Part shown: positions 24,605 to 34,918 of the stretch, in pieces | How positions within the stretch are numbered: position 1 is the first letter of the stretch | Layout of the letters: each line of letters opens with the position of its first letter | DNA from: Heterotrichella gracilis | Taxonomy: Eukaryota > Sar > Xanthophyceae > Tribonematales > Xanthonemataceae | Assembly (NCBI GenBank): GCA_032358255.1 | Contig: JAULBX010025941.1 | Coordinates: forward strand, 180,065 to 244,064 | DNA length: 64,000 bases | Direction of reading: 5' to 3' | The notes under the pieces: model-generated | Told to the model about the DNA's origin: nothing | Databases searched by the model: none | What the model saw: only the letters and a program-made list of their open reading frames with translations | Position numbers and translations under genes: made by a program

Positions 24605-24669
24605 AAATACGGTACAATACTGAAGGAAGTGCGCATATTAATTACTTCCTTCAGTATTGTACCGTATTT
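24605..24669. repeat. Foldback: perfect 26-base inverted repeat with 13-base loop
   Basis: The arm 24605-24630 is the exact reverse complement of 24644-24669 (26 of 26 bases), with 24631-24643 as loop. Arm length and small loop are like a small-RNA hairpin or the tip of a foldback element. No target-site duplication was recognised. Confidence 0.85.
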
Positions 24670-25460
24670 GATGACACAAAATTTGATGTCACTGACACTG
24701 GCTGACGATGCACGCATCATGCGCCGCTGTACTGTGCGCATTCGTCTCTTGGAGTGCGGTTTAAACGTGATGCACGTGCAATCGAATCCATGATATGAAC
24801 ACATATCTGCACGTTGATAAATACATGCCCTATATATAGCTAAATTAGGGTTACAACAGTACATGTATATACGTCCACCACAGCGAATATATCACTGGAC
24901 CAATACTATGTCACGTCATGCGATTTTCTCGAGATCTTGAGATCCCATGACGGCGTCTTCAGAGCTCGTGAGTTGCTGCATGATGCTGCAGCTACCGTAG
25001 CTGCTTGAAGAACTGGCGCAGCAACATTGCTGAGCCTCGGTGTCCAGTGCTGGCGCGCGCATTACGCAGGCCTGTGCACCATATGGCGGCATATGATGAC
25101 TCATCATGATGATCATGCCAATCATGATGCGCACGATTTTTAAAGACAATATTGCAGGCTGCTGACCCCGGCAGACTGCACTGAGTGCAATCCAAGCCTT
25201 GCTGCCGCAGCATGCACTGCAATGACAGGGCCCACCTGTGCTTTTTCTGTGTGAGAGACATGGCATGGCATATACATGAAAAGCAAAATTCTGTGAGGAA
25301 TGAAAAATTACTCTCTCAATAGTACTGACAAAATACAAAAGATTGTGTGTGCAGAACCCGCAGTGTTGTTTGGGCATGACGCAGCAGGCGTGCCAAATGG
25401 CCACTCCCCCAGCTCCGCCATAAAGCCAAAGGGTGCACACCAGCTAGCTGCTGTCGATGC

Positions 25461-27960
25461 TCACTTAGGACTGCCTTGCTTGCGCTTCCCAGTGCTCTCT
25501 CCTTTCTGTGCGCTGCGTGCCTGCCCGCCCCGCCCCTTCCCCCCGCCGCCGCTTGACCTGCCCCTTCCCCCCCCACGTCCTCCACCTCCTGCAGGCACAG
25601 TATGCAATCAATCAGCCTTTTTGTGATCGTGAATGTGATTGCTGATCGCCGATGCATTAGTCTTTGCCAGCAAATAATCCACACTAGCACACTGACAGGA
25701 TGATAAGCAATATACACCTAGAAGGACCCCCACAGGGGCAACCGGCAAACTTAATGCAGTAAAAGCACAAAAGCACTTGCAAGGAGGCCATCACAATCAA
25801 GGTACATATATCGCAATGGTGCCATGCCACCACGACAGAGCTGGCTGGCGCAACATGTGCAAGGGCAAGTGCTGATTGTGCTGCACTGCAGGAACGCATG
25901 CCACCGACTAACAACATTGACAATGTACGTCGCGCCACCACCCACAAGCGCACCTGTCACCTTCCTGGGCGCCCAGGCAGGCATGTCGGCCGCCGCTGCC
26001 GCCAGGCGCCCCTCCGTCCGGCCCCCCCTGTCCGGCACCTGGCCTATGATCACCCCCTTGACAGAAGCGCTCACGCCGTAGCCCCCGCGGTTGGTCACCG
26101 TCACCAGGGAGCCTGCGGGCAAAGGGGGTGGAGTGGGGTAGGATTCGCACACGATAGTGGAGGCAAAACCCTGGTGAAGAAAGCTGAGAGGATGCTATTA
26201 TATTCCCCTACGATTGGCTTGGCCATCGCATGCCTCTGCTGTTTGATGCGCCCTGCTTGCCATCTGCTCAACAAGCCTCAAAATCAAGTAATGGACAAAC
26301 GCTGGCACACATCCCCTTGGCGATTCTCCCATTTCCCCACCTGGCGTCACCCCCGCCAGCTCCCCAGGGTCAACACCAGGCTGCGCATCCATGCCCCCTT
26401 CAGCCCGCTCCACCAGCTCCAGCACCTGGGCGTAGGTGCCGCGCTCTACCAGGCGGGTGGACCACAGGAAGGACTGCAGCGTCACCTTCACGCGCTCAAT
26501 GAGCATGCGCCGGCGCATGGTGTACTCCCCGCGCAGCAGCTGGTCAACCTCGGTCAGCTGGGCGGCCTACGGGGCAAGGAGGGGGGGGGAGGGGGAGAAT
26601 GTTGCCACACACGTGCTGCGTACAACCAATACGCGCGACAGAAAGGAATGGACCATTGCCAGGTGTTTGCCTGCAATACAGCATGTGCACCGCTTAGAGA
26701 TGTAAGGCCATGGGCACCGCAGCGTCCCCAGGCGTTCTCCGCCCCCCTGTTTTCAAGTACACCCTACCAGGCCGTATCCTACCTGTTCTGATGAAAGTGG
26801 CGTGTCCAGCAACTGCTCATTGAAGCCAGGTGGCAGCGCCTGGGCCAACAAGCGCACGTGCTCCATGCATGCGGCCAGCACTGCGCCCGCGCTGCTGCCG
26901 CTTGCCTCCACCCCCAGAAGGCTCGCCAGGTGGCGCAGCTCGGCTGATGCAGCCTGCGCCTCCCCTTGAAGGGGTTCCGCCTGTGGCTCCCCGCTCACAC
27001 CCTCCATGTCCTCAGCCTGGGTGTGCAGGGATAGGGGTGGCTGCACGGCTGTGTGGGGAGCATGCTATGGACTGCAGCACGCGTTGATGGGGCAAAGTTG
27101 TACCCATGTGTGCACATCGGGAAGGTGGTGCCAGCATCTCAGCCCCGGCTGGTCATGCCACACGTCTGGAGCACATGTGCCAATGTGCATGTGGGTAATA
27201 TGGACCAACACCATGCACCGCTCACTTCACCCAGCCCCTTCCCACTCACCTCCTCCTCCTCCACCTCATCAATGTCGCCCCCCTGAGCCAGCGCCAGCAG
27301 TGCCCCTGCCTGCACCAGCGCCACCACCACCTCCAGCGCTGCTATGCGCCCACCGCCACCACCGGGGCCTTGCTGGCATGGGCTCAGCTGGCCCGCCAGG
27401 CGCTGCAGCGCTGCGTCCAGCGCGCCACCCTCTGCCGCACCACTGGAGGCCGCGGCCTGCCTCACCTCAAGCAGCGCAGACTGCACACCACACAGCCCCT
27501 CAGACGAGCCTCGCTGGACCACACAACCTCCACCATGTGGTACCCCAAGAGTATGGTGGTCACCAAGACTGGTGGTGCATGCGTTGTGATAGAGGCGAAT
27601 GCTTACCAGCGCTTGCTTGCTGTCCAGCGGCGCCGCGAGCCTGAGCGCCCCTGCCGCAAGGTCTGTGAGTGCAGTGCACAGGGCCCTGAAGGGCTCGCGC
27701 ACCCCCTTGCCATACAGGTCCTCCTCGCTCAGCCCACCCTCAAGCCTGGGGCACGACAGGCACCAGACGTCACGCGCGTGCTTGTGCAGGGCGTGCACTG
27801 GGACGGAGGGCAATGGGCAGGTACTGGGGTGGAACTGCTTGATGGTGGTTGTTCGTTGGGGGAGGCAAGGTAACACAGTGAGGTCCCGTCACCGCAGTCA
27901 CACTCACCTGAGGCAGTGCAGTCGATCCAGAAGTTCCCCAGCTCTTTCTTCTACCTCCAT
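25461..27960 (-). CDS. FAM98 family protein
   Basis: FAM98 proteins are accessory members of the RTCB tRNA-ligase complex in animals and bind RNA; that role is transferred by family. Seven exons: 27960-27908, 27823-27607, 27513-27250, 27016-26783, 26566-26341, 26112-25954, 25588-25461. All phases agree, giving 426 residues. Two diagnostic stretches are clear: EYTMRRRMLIERVKVTLQSF then W with STR (residues about 270-300), and KGVIIGQVPDRGGR followed by DMPAWAPRK near residue 365. The C-terminus becomes a Gly/Arg tail (GGGGRGGGRGRSSGGGG) then Lys-rich, as in animal FAM98A/B. The last intron's donor is chosen at CAG/GTGCGC because only that keeps the RG-tail frame. The N-terminal half is Ala/Leu-rich and diverged; the second exon's acceptor is the least certain point. 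Confidence 0.85.
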
Positions 27961-28402
27961 CCCTGTGCCTGTTACTGGTTATTCCAGATGGGCTTCAAGC
28001 CTTGCATGCACATGCAAGGGGCAATGCAGAACGATTCCAGCTGCTTCCGCGACCGTGCCGCGTCACCAATTAAGCACCAGGACAGCAACAACTGCTCACT
28101 GCCGTGCAGTTAAGCATTGCCGCTTTTAGCTGCCGAATGTAAACCGAACAGAAGCTCATCAGGCGCTCGAGTTGCTGCACTTCGCCAGCACCTGACTGGG
28201 ACTTTCCAGTGTCGTGGTTGTACAACACGAGCGTGGCTGAACTGTTTTTCTTTGGCCGCTTAAAACTGCGTCGAGCCACTATCCGGGAGGTGGTATAACC
28301 GCACGGCATGTCATGATGGCCGCATTTACATATGCATGCATAACGCCCAGCGTAATGCTAGCCTGTTGTTGAGAGAGGGGAGATGACTTGCTTATATACA
28401 CA
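27961..28402. promoter_or_regulatory. Divergent intergenic region between FAM98 and GNAT genes
   Basis: This 442-base gap separates two 5-prime ends and must carry both promoters. No specific element is assigned. Confidence 0.45.
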
Positions 28403-28969
28403 ATGATCCGGTGCCAAGCCACGCGGCCACGACTTCGCCTGAATGCGGGGCGCCGTTGCCCACCAGCCCCGCCCAAGTGGGGCATGGCACCAGTGACCTG
28501 TGGCCTCCACAAACCATGCCCCCGCACAGTCACGGTTCGGCCAGCAAGCCGCGTTGACCTTCCGGCCATTCACAGCGTGGAGCTTTCCAGTCGGTCCACG
28601 TGCAAGTGGCACGAGCAGGCCCTGGGTGAGGAGCTGGACAGGCAGATGGCCACAGTGCTGGTGGCGGTGCTGGGGGGCGGCGTTGTGGGGGTGGTCATCG
28701 CGTGGTCTGTGGTGGATGAGGTGCACATAATGGAGCTGGCAGTGCATCCCAGTCACAGGCGGAGGGCCGTTGCCACCCAGCTGCTGCGCAGCCTGCTTCA
28801 GACCCTGCAATGTGAACAGAACAAGGCGCTGCTGGAGGTGCGGAGCAGCAACGAGGGTGCTGTCAGGCTGTATGAGAAGCTGGGCTTTGTGGCAGTGGGC
28901 GTAAGGAAGCGGTACTATCCAGATGGAGAAGATGCCATCCTCATGAACAGGGAACCAGGTGCATTATAG
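28403..28969 (+). CDS. GNAT-family N-acetyltransferase (RimI-like)
   Basis: Acetyl-CoA-dependent acetyltransferase resembling bacterial RimI and plastid N-alpha-acetyltransferases. It is intronless, 188 residues, rare in this window. The first about 50 residues are basic and Cys/Pro-rich (MIRCQATRPRLRLNAGRR), likely an organelle leader. The GNAT fold follows: TVTVRPASRVDLPAIHSVE (beta 1, alpha 1), VVGVVIAWSVVDEVHIMELAV (beta 4), then the acetyl-CoA loop HPSHRRRAVATQLLRSLL, which fits R/Q-x-x-G/A-x-G/A with Ala replacing both Gly (RRRAVA). ALLEVRSSNEGAVRLYEKLGF is the typical RimI ending, with RYYPDGEDAILMNRE after it. The ATG at 28403 is the first in frame. The substrate is unknown; ribosomal protein S18 is only the bacterial precedent. 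Confidence 0.88.
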   Translation: MIRCQATRPRLRLNAGRRCPPAPPKWGMAPVTCGLHKPCPRTVTVRPASRVDLPAIHSVELSSRSTCKWHEQALGEELDRQMATVLVAVLGGGVVGVVIAWSVVDEVHIMELAVHPSHRRRAVATQLLRSLLQTLQCEQNKALLEVRSSNEGAVRLYEKLGFVAVGVRKRYYPDGEDAILMNREPGAL

Positions 28970-29822
28970 GGCCGGCTGCAGGCGGGAGGCCAACGTCAGC
29001 GCGCTACCTGTCCTGGTTTGGTGTGCCTTTGTGACATATCTCCTCCATACACCTTACAACCATAATACATGTAATTAACTTGCAGGGTGATATCTTTGTA
29101 TCATTTGCTGTGCAATAATAAAACCGCTCTTGGGCACTTTGCCAAAGTGCAGGGCCTTTCCTCGCCCCCGCTTTTAAATACCACCGCCAGCTCGTTTTTT
29201 GCTCCCCGCGACTTATACACCGACAGACATTGATTGGGGCTATGCTGAGGTGCTATGCCCTCGTTACCCACGCCATGTTCCACTGGTTGCTGCCCGTCCT
29301 GTCTGTGTTTTTCAACATTGCTGGTTGTTATGTGCCGACGTGTGTGGGGGCCTTTTCAAAACAAATTCTTTCTTTCTTTCTATTTTCTGCACCTTGTGTC
29401 CTCAGGGCTGGTGCTGCATGCTTCACATGCCATGCATGCTTTGAAAGCATTTGGACCAGGTGTTCATAGTAGATTTTGACAGTTTTGCTTGTGTCGTTAA
29501 TATTACAAGTGTCCTTTTGGAACAAACACAAAGTTTAACTGAGACCGCTTCTCAATCTGTCCTATTCTGGTGCAGTTGTTTTCAGAGAGTCAGATGTTCA
29601 GCAACATGACTTTCCTCCATCACAAACTGCGGGATGCTATGCACACTGAACCCATGCTTTTCATGACTCAACGCTCAGTAACACAACCAAAATCCCTTGG
29701 GCAGTGCCATTGTTGCACAGAGGTCCATCGTGCTGATGCCCTTGACTGCAACAAGGCAATTAAGGTTTCCCCCTTCCTGCACCACTGTCACCCTCTAGGC
29801 TAAGCACTGTCACCTTCTAGCG
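28970..29822. other. Convergent spacer, no gene seen
   Basis: Apart from the poly(A) motif at 29070, this 850-base gap shows only open frames without homology or codon bias. A pyrimidine-rich patch (TTTCTTTCTTTC) lies near 29368-29380. Confidence 0.45.
29070..29074 (+). terminator. Candidate TGTAA polyadenylation signal for the GNAT gene
   Basis: TGTAA about 100 bases after the acetyltransferase stop, a normal distance for green algae. Confidence 0.5.
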
Positions 29823-31050
29823 CTACAAACCTCCAATGAAGGCCACAAAGTGATCCCGTCGGGCACTGAGTGTCCTCTGACCATCACCAAATCTTATCCC
29901 GTAGAACTTCCCCATTGCTGTGAGCTCTGGGCCTGTCAGGGCACGGGCATCCCACCACGTCCTTGGAAACCTTGCACCGTGCTCGCTGTTCTCCACCACT
30001 TGGTCAGGTCCCTCAACTTCGTCATCCTGGGCTTCTCCCCCTTCGCCAGCTGCTGCTGGTTCCTCACCGCCAAATGCTGGCACCTCCAAGCTGGCCAGCC
30101 TCCCCTCCCTGTCCCAGGCTGCGACGGCCAAGCAGGCCAGCTTGTGCTCCTCAAACGGGCTGGCCCTGTTCCACCTCTTTGCCATGTCATTATAGTCCCG
30201 CTTCTCATCATAGTTCCATTGGCGCTCTAGCCTGTCGAATAGCCTGTCGAATAGCCTGTCGATATCTGCTCTGGTGGCAGGAGCAGTAGATCGGCTGTTG
30301 TCGTTCGCTACAGTTGAACAACCAGGTACGGTCAGTCAACTAGCGCAGGTTTCAAACTCAAGTTGGTGTCGTGTTACGCACTAACCTGTTAGAACCTTGT
30401 GCTTTATGATAAGTGTCTTCCCCAGGGGTTTCCTAAGGGCAGCGTTGGGGTCCCAATCCACAACGTTGACAGAGCAAGCGAGTTGGTACCAGAAGGGAAC
30501 CCCTGGGGAAAGGTATTGGTCACATAGCACAAGGTCCTGACAGGGTGCGTAATCGTGACAGCAAACTTGCGTCTGAAACCTGCGTTGAGCACCCGTGGCT
30601 GACTCTGCAGTCACAAGGCAACAGGCCAATACAAGTGACAAGGTCCTGAGACCCGCCCTCACCTCCGAGCCATTCCTTGGTCTTCTTGGCGCCCTAAAGT
30701 AAGTATTGACAATGCATGCAAGTGCGTCTTGACATTGCATGCATGTACACAGCAACACGGTGTCCCCTTTCCTCTTCTCTCTCAGGTTCAACCAGCAGTA
30801 ATTGTTATGATGAAACAAAAGAATTCGTCGACAGGTATCTACCTTGCGAACGTAGTAGCACTGGTCGAGGCATACGGCACTGGCACTGGTTGTCAAGATG
30901 TGACATTAACAGCAGCTTCCTACCTTGCAGGACGGAGACCTGGTTGCCGTCTGCAGCGCTTTTGGCGTCCAACCGGGGCTGTTTGGTTGCCCTTTCCTCC
31001 AATGTGTTGCTCATATGCTCAACAGGCCTGGTCGCCTCCTGGTCAGCCAT
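29823..31050 (-). CDS. Unrecognised protein, four exons, 320 residues
   Basis: I do not recognise this protein. Exons 31050-30924, 30885-30843, 30693-30386 and 30307-29823 join in frame with GT-AG junctions at every step, the main support for a real gene. The N-terminus (MADQEATRPVEHMSNTLEER, then KQPRL) is polar and charged. The third exon contains a Cys-rich stretch with CCHDYAPCQDLVLC and then VPFWYQLACSVNVVDWDPN, whose start could fit a weak secretory or metal-binding pattern but is not diagnostic. The last exon has a three-copy RLFD repeat, then ERQWNYDEKRDYNDMAKRWNRA and FEEHKLACLAVAAWDREGRL, an acidic linker, and a C-terminus FGDGQRTLSARRDHFVAFIGG. The composition recalls proteins of repeated or transposon-derived algal families, but no transposase motif is seen. 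A head-to-head pair is formed with the carrier gene. Confidence 0.55.
30230..30265. repeat. 12-base tandem repeat, three copies, coding
   Basis: TAGCCTGTCGAA is repeated nearly exactly three times. On the minus strand it encodes repeated Arg-Leu-Phe-Asp in the unrecognised protein, which could form one face of an amphipathic helix. Confidence 0.7.
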
Positions 31051-31513
31051 TTGGTAAAGGTCAAGCTGCAGTTTGCGTTAGTGCCGCAGCAAACTGACAC
31101 AACCGAAAATAATGACAAACTAAGTTTGAAACGTTTGTGTGGAGACTTCGAAGATAAATGTAGGCTCGACTCTGCATGATTTGGTGGTGACAAGGGAGAC
31201 AATAGGCGTCACCATCAACGGGGACACGACCTGAGTCATGGGCTGACGTGCAATTCGAAAGCAGTTTGTCCCGCAAGAACTCTGAAGACAGGGAGGGTAG
31301 GCATACGCACACGGCTTTCTCGTTCATCTTCCGTGTACGTGCAGATCATAGGGCCTAAGCAGTTGGCGCGGATCTCGATCGACAGTTGGCATGCATTGAC
31401 ATGTCGCAAACACCCGGGTGCACCCCACAGCTCCTGACAGCTATCTTGAACCACGCTGTAATCATGTACACGCAGAGACGATAGATTTTATTTCCTGCCC
31501 TGTATTCCCTGTT
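31051..31513. promoter_or_regulatory. Divergent intergenic region between the unrecognised gene and the carrier gene
   Basis: This 463-base gap separates two 5-prime ends. No element is assigned. Confidence 0.4.
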
Positions 31514-33743
31514 ATGGAGCAAGAGGCTGCGAGCTTCGAGCTATCGCCTGGCACTCGAGACTTTCTTGCAGGTGAGTACTTCAACACTTGTCTTTTGCTT
31601 TCATCCTTGCGTAACGGCCGAGTTTGTCTGCTGAACATAAGGGTTGTAGCAGTTGTGTGGTCGAAAATCAGACCAGTGGTGTACTTGACACAGCCCTGCA
31701 CAAAAATCTTGCATGCCCTAGGGTACTTGGCTGTATTGTGCCTCTCTTTGCCCAGCTGGAATGCAGGTCTCCTTTGTTACCACACATATCACTGAGCTAT
31801 TTTACTGATGTTTTCCCACGTCATATTGCAGGAGCGGTGGCTGGAGTAGCAGGCGTCGTGGCTGGTCAACCTCTGGACACAATTCGAATCCGCCTGCAGC
31901 AAAAGAGTGTGGTACAGCAGACAGCGCGCGAGACATGGCGGGCGCTGGTTGCCAAAGAGGGGTCCATATCCCTGTTCAAGGGTATGGGCTACCCGCTGGG
32001 GACCATAGCCCTGCAGAACGCAGTTGTGTTCCATGCCTATGGCGCTGCGGGCAGGTGGCTGACTGGCAGGCAGGACTCCTCCGCCACACCCACACTCACA
32101 TACCCGCAAACATTCGGTGCAGGTGCGTCTGGCATAGTAAATGGTGCCATTTGGCATCCTATGCACCTCATGCAGCAGGTGAAGCAAGTCAGCACGCAGT
32201 TGGCCCATGGTTTAGGGTTTAGGGTTTAGAACAGGGTGCGTGACATGCCCACACGCGTACCGCTGCAGGCATGGTTGCCGGGCTGGTGCAGACTGCAGTC
32301 ATCACCCCCGTCGACGTCCTCAAGATACGCATGCAGCTTCAGAAAGCCAAGCCTGGTTCGGCAAACTACATCGGGTCCTTGGCGCTGGTCTCAAACGTGC
32401 TGCGGCGGGAGGGGCTCAGAGGTGCGGTGGCATGGGAATGGGTTGCAAGAGCAATGACAATATGTTGCTGCTCTCCACCTCGACTGGCACACCTTTGGCC
32501 TGTGTGGGGGGGACGTATGGAAAGGATTTGGGGCACTACTCCAGTACCGCACTATGTGCGTGGCCATACAGGGGCTCATCACGCCATGCACACCCCTCTG
32601 CTTGCTCCATATGGGTCACCGCCAGAACCCTGTCACAAACCCGAAACCCTAACAGACCCTAAACAGGCCGTGGCTGTGCAGGATTGTACCGGGGCACTGC
32701 AGTAACGCTGGTGCGCGACATACCCAGCCACGGCGTGTACTTTTGCATCTACGAGTGGCTGAGGGAGCACCTGGAGCCGGGCAGCAGGCTGAACGGCAAC
32801 GCAAACCCACTGGCGCTGCTCATGGCGGGTGGGGTGGGGGGTGGGGAGGGGGTTGCACTGCTGAGCTGTGGAACTAAAGGGCGCTTGACATGCTTTGCCA
32901 CTGTGTTGCATGCATGTAGGGCGTCCAGCAAGCAGTTAATAACGCCAACTTCCGCCGCTCGCATCGTATCCCACGTGAGCATGTCCCATGCCCGTCTCCC
33001 CATGTGCCTGTCATCATAGTGTGCGCATGGGTGCAGGTGGTGTTGCGGGCGCCAGCTCATGGCTCAGTGTGTACCCATTCGACCTGGTCAAGTCGCGGGT
33101 GCAGGCAGCCAGCGTGCGGGACTCACCATATAAAGGTGCGGCGTGTGACATGCTGCTCCTGCGCTGATGGGGACAGCTGCCACCGCTGACTTGCTGCGCG
33201 CTGGATAGTTTATGGTTCATGGTTCACGTGACGGTGTTTCATGTATTGATGGCTATGTGGTAATGGTCCTTGTGGTCGGGGTCCATGTGATCGGGTTGAT
33301 GGCACAGCTGGTATGCTGGCATGGTGATCCAGGGGTGGTTAGCCACATGCTGTTGGACATTGCATGGCGCAAGGCTGCATCAGCTGGGCACACAGCAGAC
33401 TGTCATTAAAGACAGCAGGCCGGCCAGATGGGAGCGGGGCGTACTTGCTTTCTTACTGACTTTATGCACATCCCCACCACGATACCATTCCCTCCCCCCG
33501 CGACATTGCAACTACCCTGACAGAACGCCTGCGCCTGCTGCAGGCTGGGTTGACGGTGCCCGCCAGATATACCGCCAGGAGGGTGTGCGCGTGTTCTTCA
33601 ATGGGCTGGGCACCACGCTAGGGCGCGCATTCATCGTCAACGCAGCCATCTTCTCAATGTATGAGCTCACGCTAGCGGCGCTGCACCCTCAGCCTCACCC
33701 AAGTGCAGCAGCGGTACCAGCGGCGCCAACCCTGTCCCAGTAG
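31514..33743 (+). CDS. Mitochondrial carrier family (SLC25) protein
   Basis: Six-helix inner-membrane metabolite exchanger. Six exons: 31514-31571, 31832-32122, 32269-32421, 32682-32828, 33037-33135, 33544-33743. They give 315 residues; every intron is phase 1. The three carrier signatures are all visible: PLDTIRIRLQQK, PVDVLKIRMQLQKA and PFDLVKSRVQAA, each followed by a matrix helix and aromatic-rich region (RETWRALVAKEGSISLFKG; GLYRGTAVTLVRDIPSHGVYF; IYRQEGVRVFFNGLGTTLGRAF). The spacing GAVAGVAGVVAGQPLDT resembles the carnitine/basic amino-acid carrier branch (BOU, SLC25A29/45), but contact residues were not compared, so the substrate stays open. The exon phases argue strongly for the model. 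The second intron contains telomere-type TTTAGGG repeats. Confidence 0.93.
32211..32228. repeat. Interstitial telomere-type repeat (TTTAGGG, 2.6 units)
   Basis: Two full TTTAGGG units plus TTTA lie in an intron of the carrier gene. TTTAGGG is the plant and many-algal telomere unit (Chlamydomonas uses TTTTAGGG). Confidence 0.8.
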
Positions 33744-34918
33744 CTTGGCCTATGGTAGCCAGCAACATCACGGGTACACTGCGCTGTGCTGGGCGCAGTC
33801 CTTTGAGGGTGGCACTGATCATCTCCATCGTGCAGTGCGCCAGGGATGATGCTTGCCAGCATTAATCTGTTGCAACCTGCACATTTTTTTATACCACAGT
33901 GGCTGCGGCAGGGGTTTTCTCACAACATGTGTTTTAAAGTACTTGTGATAGATGTTATTATTGTATGTATAGAAGGGGGGGGGGGGGGGGTGTTAAACGA
34001 TTAACCCCATACCGTTCTGGACCAGTAATGCATCCAATCTGGCATTGAAGCGCATGATGGCCCATCCCTTCAACTTGAAGTTGAGTCCAGAATTTAATCA
34101 TGATGCATCAGCCAGCCATGCGTAAGCCAGCCACGGCTGTTTTGAGGACACTGTCTGAGAATACGGATTATCAAGCCCTACGCATGCACATATGTAGAGT
34201 GCATGCACACATGCAGAATTCTCAAAAGTTTCAGCTATCGGTTACTTACAATCTAGAAGCTGCCTGGGCTGCCCTTGCAAGTACATGAGTGTGAGCCGCG
34301 CCAAGCTAAGCTTTCCATCGCATGGGCCAGGCCTTTAGCTATGATTTTATCCCTTCTCTCTCTTGCTAAGTTTATGCCACAAAGTATACCAAATTAGGGC
34401 ACACATAATGTAGGTAGCTAGCAGGTATTTCCAGCATCCACAGAAACAATATAGTACACGTATTACGGTGGCAAGCCACATTGTGCACATTTATACACAA
34501 TTAAGCAACACTTTCAGATGACTAGCCTACTAATTATAACTTCAACAAAATACGCGATTGCCAACCATGCTGTGTACATTACCGTGCTAGCTTGTGGTGT
34601 GCGGCTGTGTGTGGGATGGTTTTGTTTCATTCTTTATGTAGTACAAATCTGGGTCCCGTGATGATCCACGAAAATTTAATGGCATGTTATCCAAAACTGA
34701 CGCGTCACTACGCATGCGCCACTGCAGACACAATACATCATATGATGCATGGCAAAACAGTACAAAGGGCGCATCCGTTCAACGTCTGCAATCTCCGGTG
34801 CATCCGCAGAGAATTATTGAATTTGTTGACATACTCCAAACCATCTACCTATCTGTTGTGATACTGTCGCAAGGTCCTTCCTGCCTAGGCTGTACTATTT
34901 GAAGACTCCTCCATCCCG
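33744..34918. other. Convergent spacer between carrier and RTEL1 genes
   Basis: About 1.2 kb, AT-rich in its right half, without supported exons. It includes a run of 16 G at 33975-33990. The RTEL1 stop codon is at its right edge. Confidence 0.45.
33975..33990. repeat. Run of 16 G
   Basis: An uninterrupted G homopolymer between genes. It is prone to sequencing length error, so its true length may differ. Confidence 0.85.

Larger units (their letters stand above)
24208..25460. other. Convergent, AT-rich, palindrome-rich spacer
   Basis: About 1.25 kb between the ends of two genes. It is much richer in A and T than its flanks and dense in inverted repeats: a 20-base palindrome at 24421-24440, a foldback at 24605-24669, and GCAGCTAC/GTAGCTGC arms at 24988-25004. 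A TATATATA word lies near 24831. No protein-coding exon is supported. It could be a miniature transposon relic or a hairpin-forming non-coding transcript. Confidence 0.5.

Noticed and set aside
30605-30648. Possible intron in the orphan gene between NGSE and SATGAQ
   Set aside because: The donor GTGAGG and acceptor CTGCAG look good, but removing this part breaks phase, whereas reading through stays open and agrees with both neighbours.
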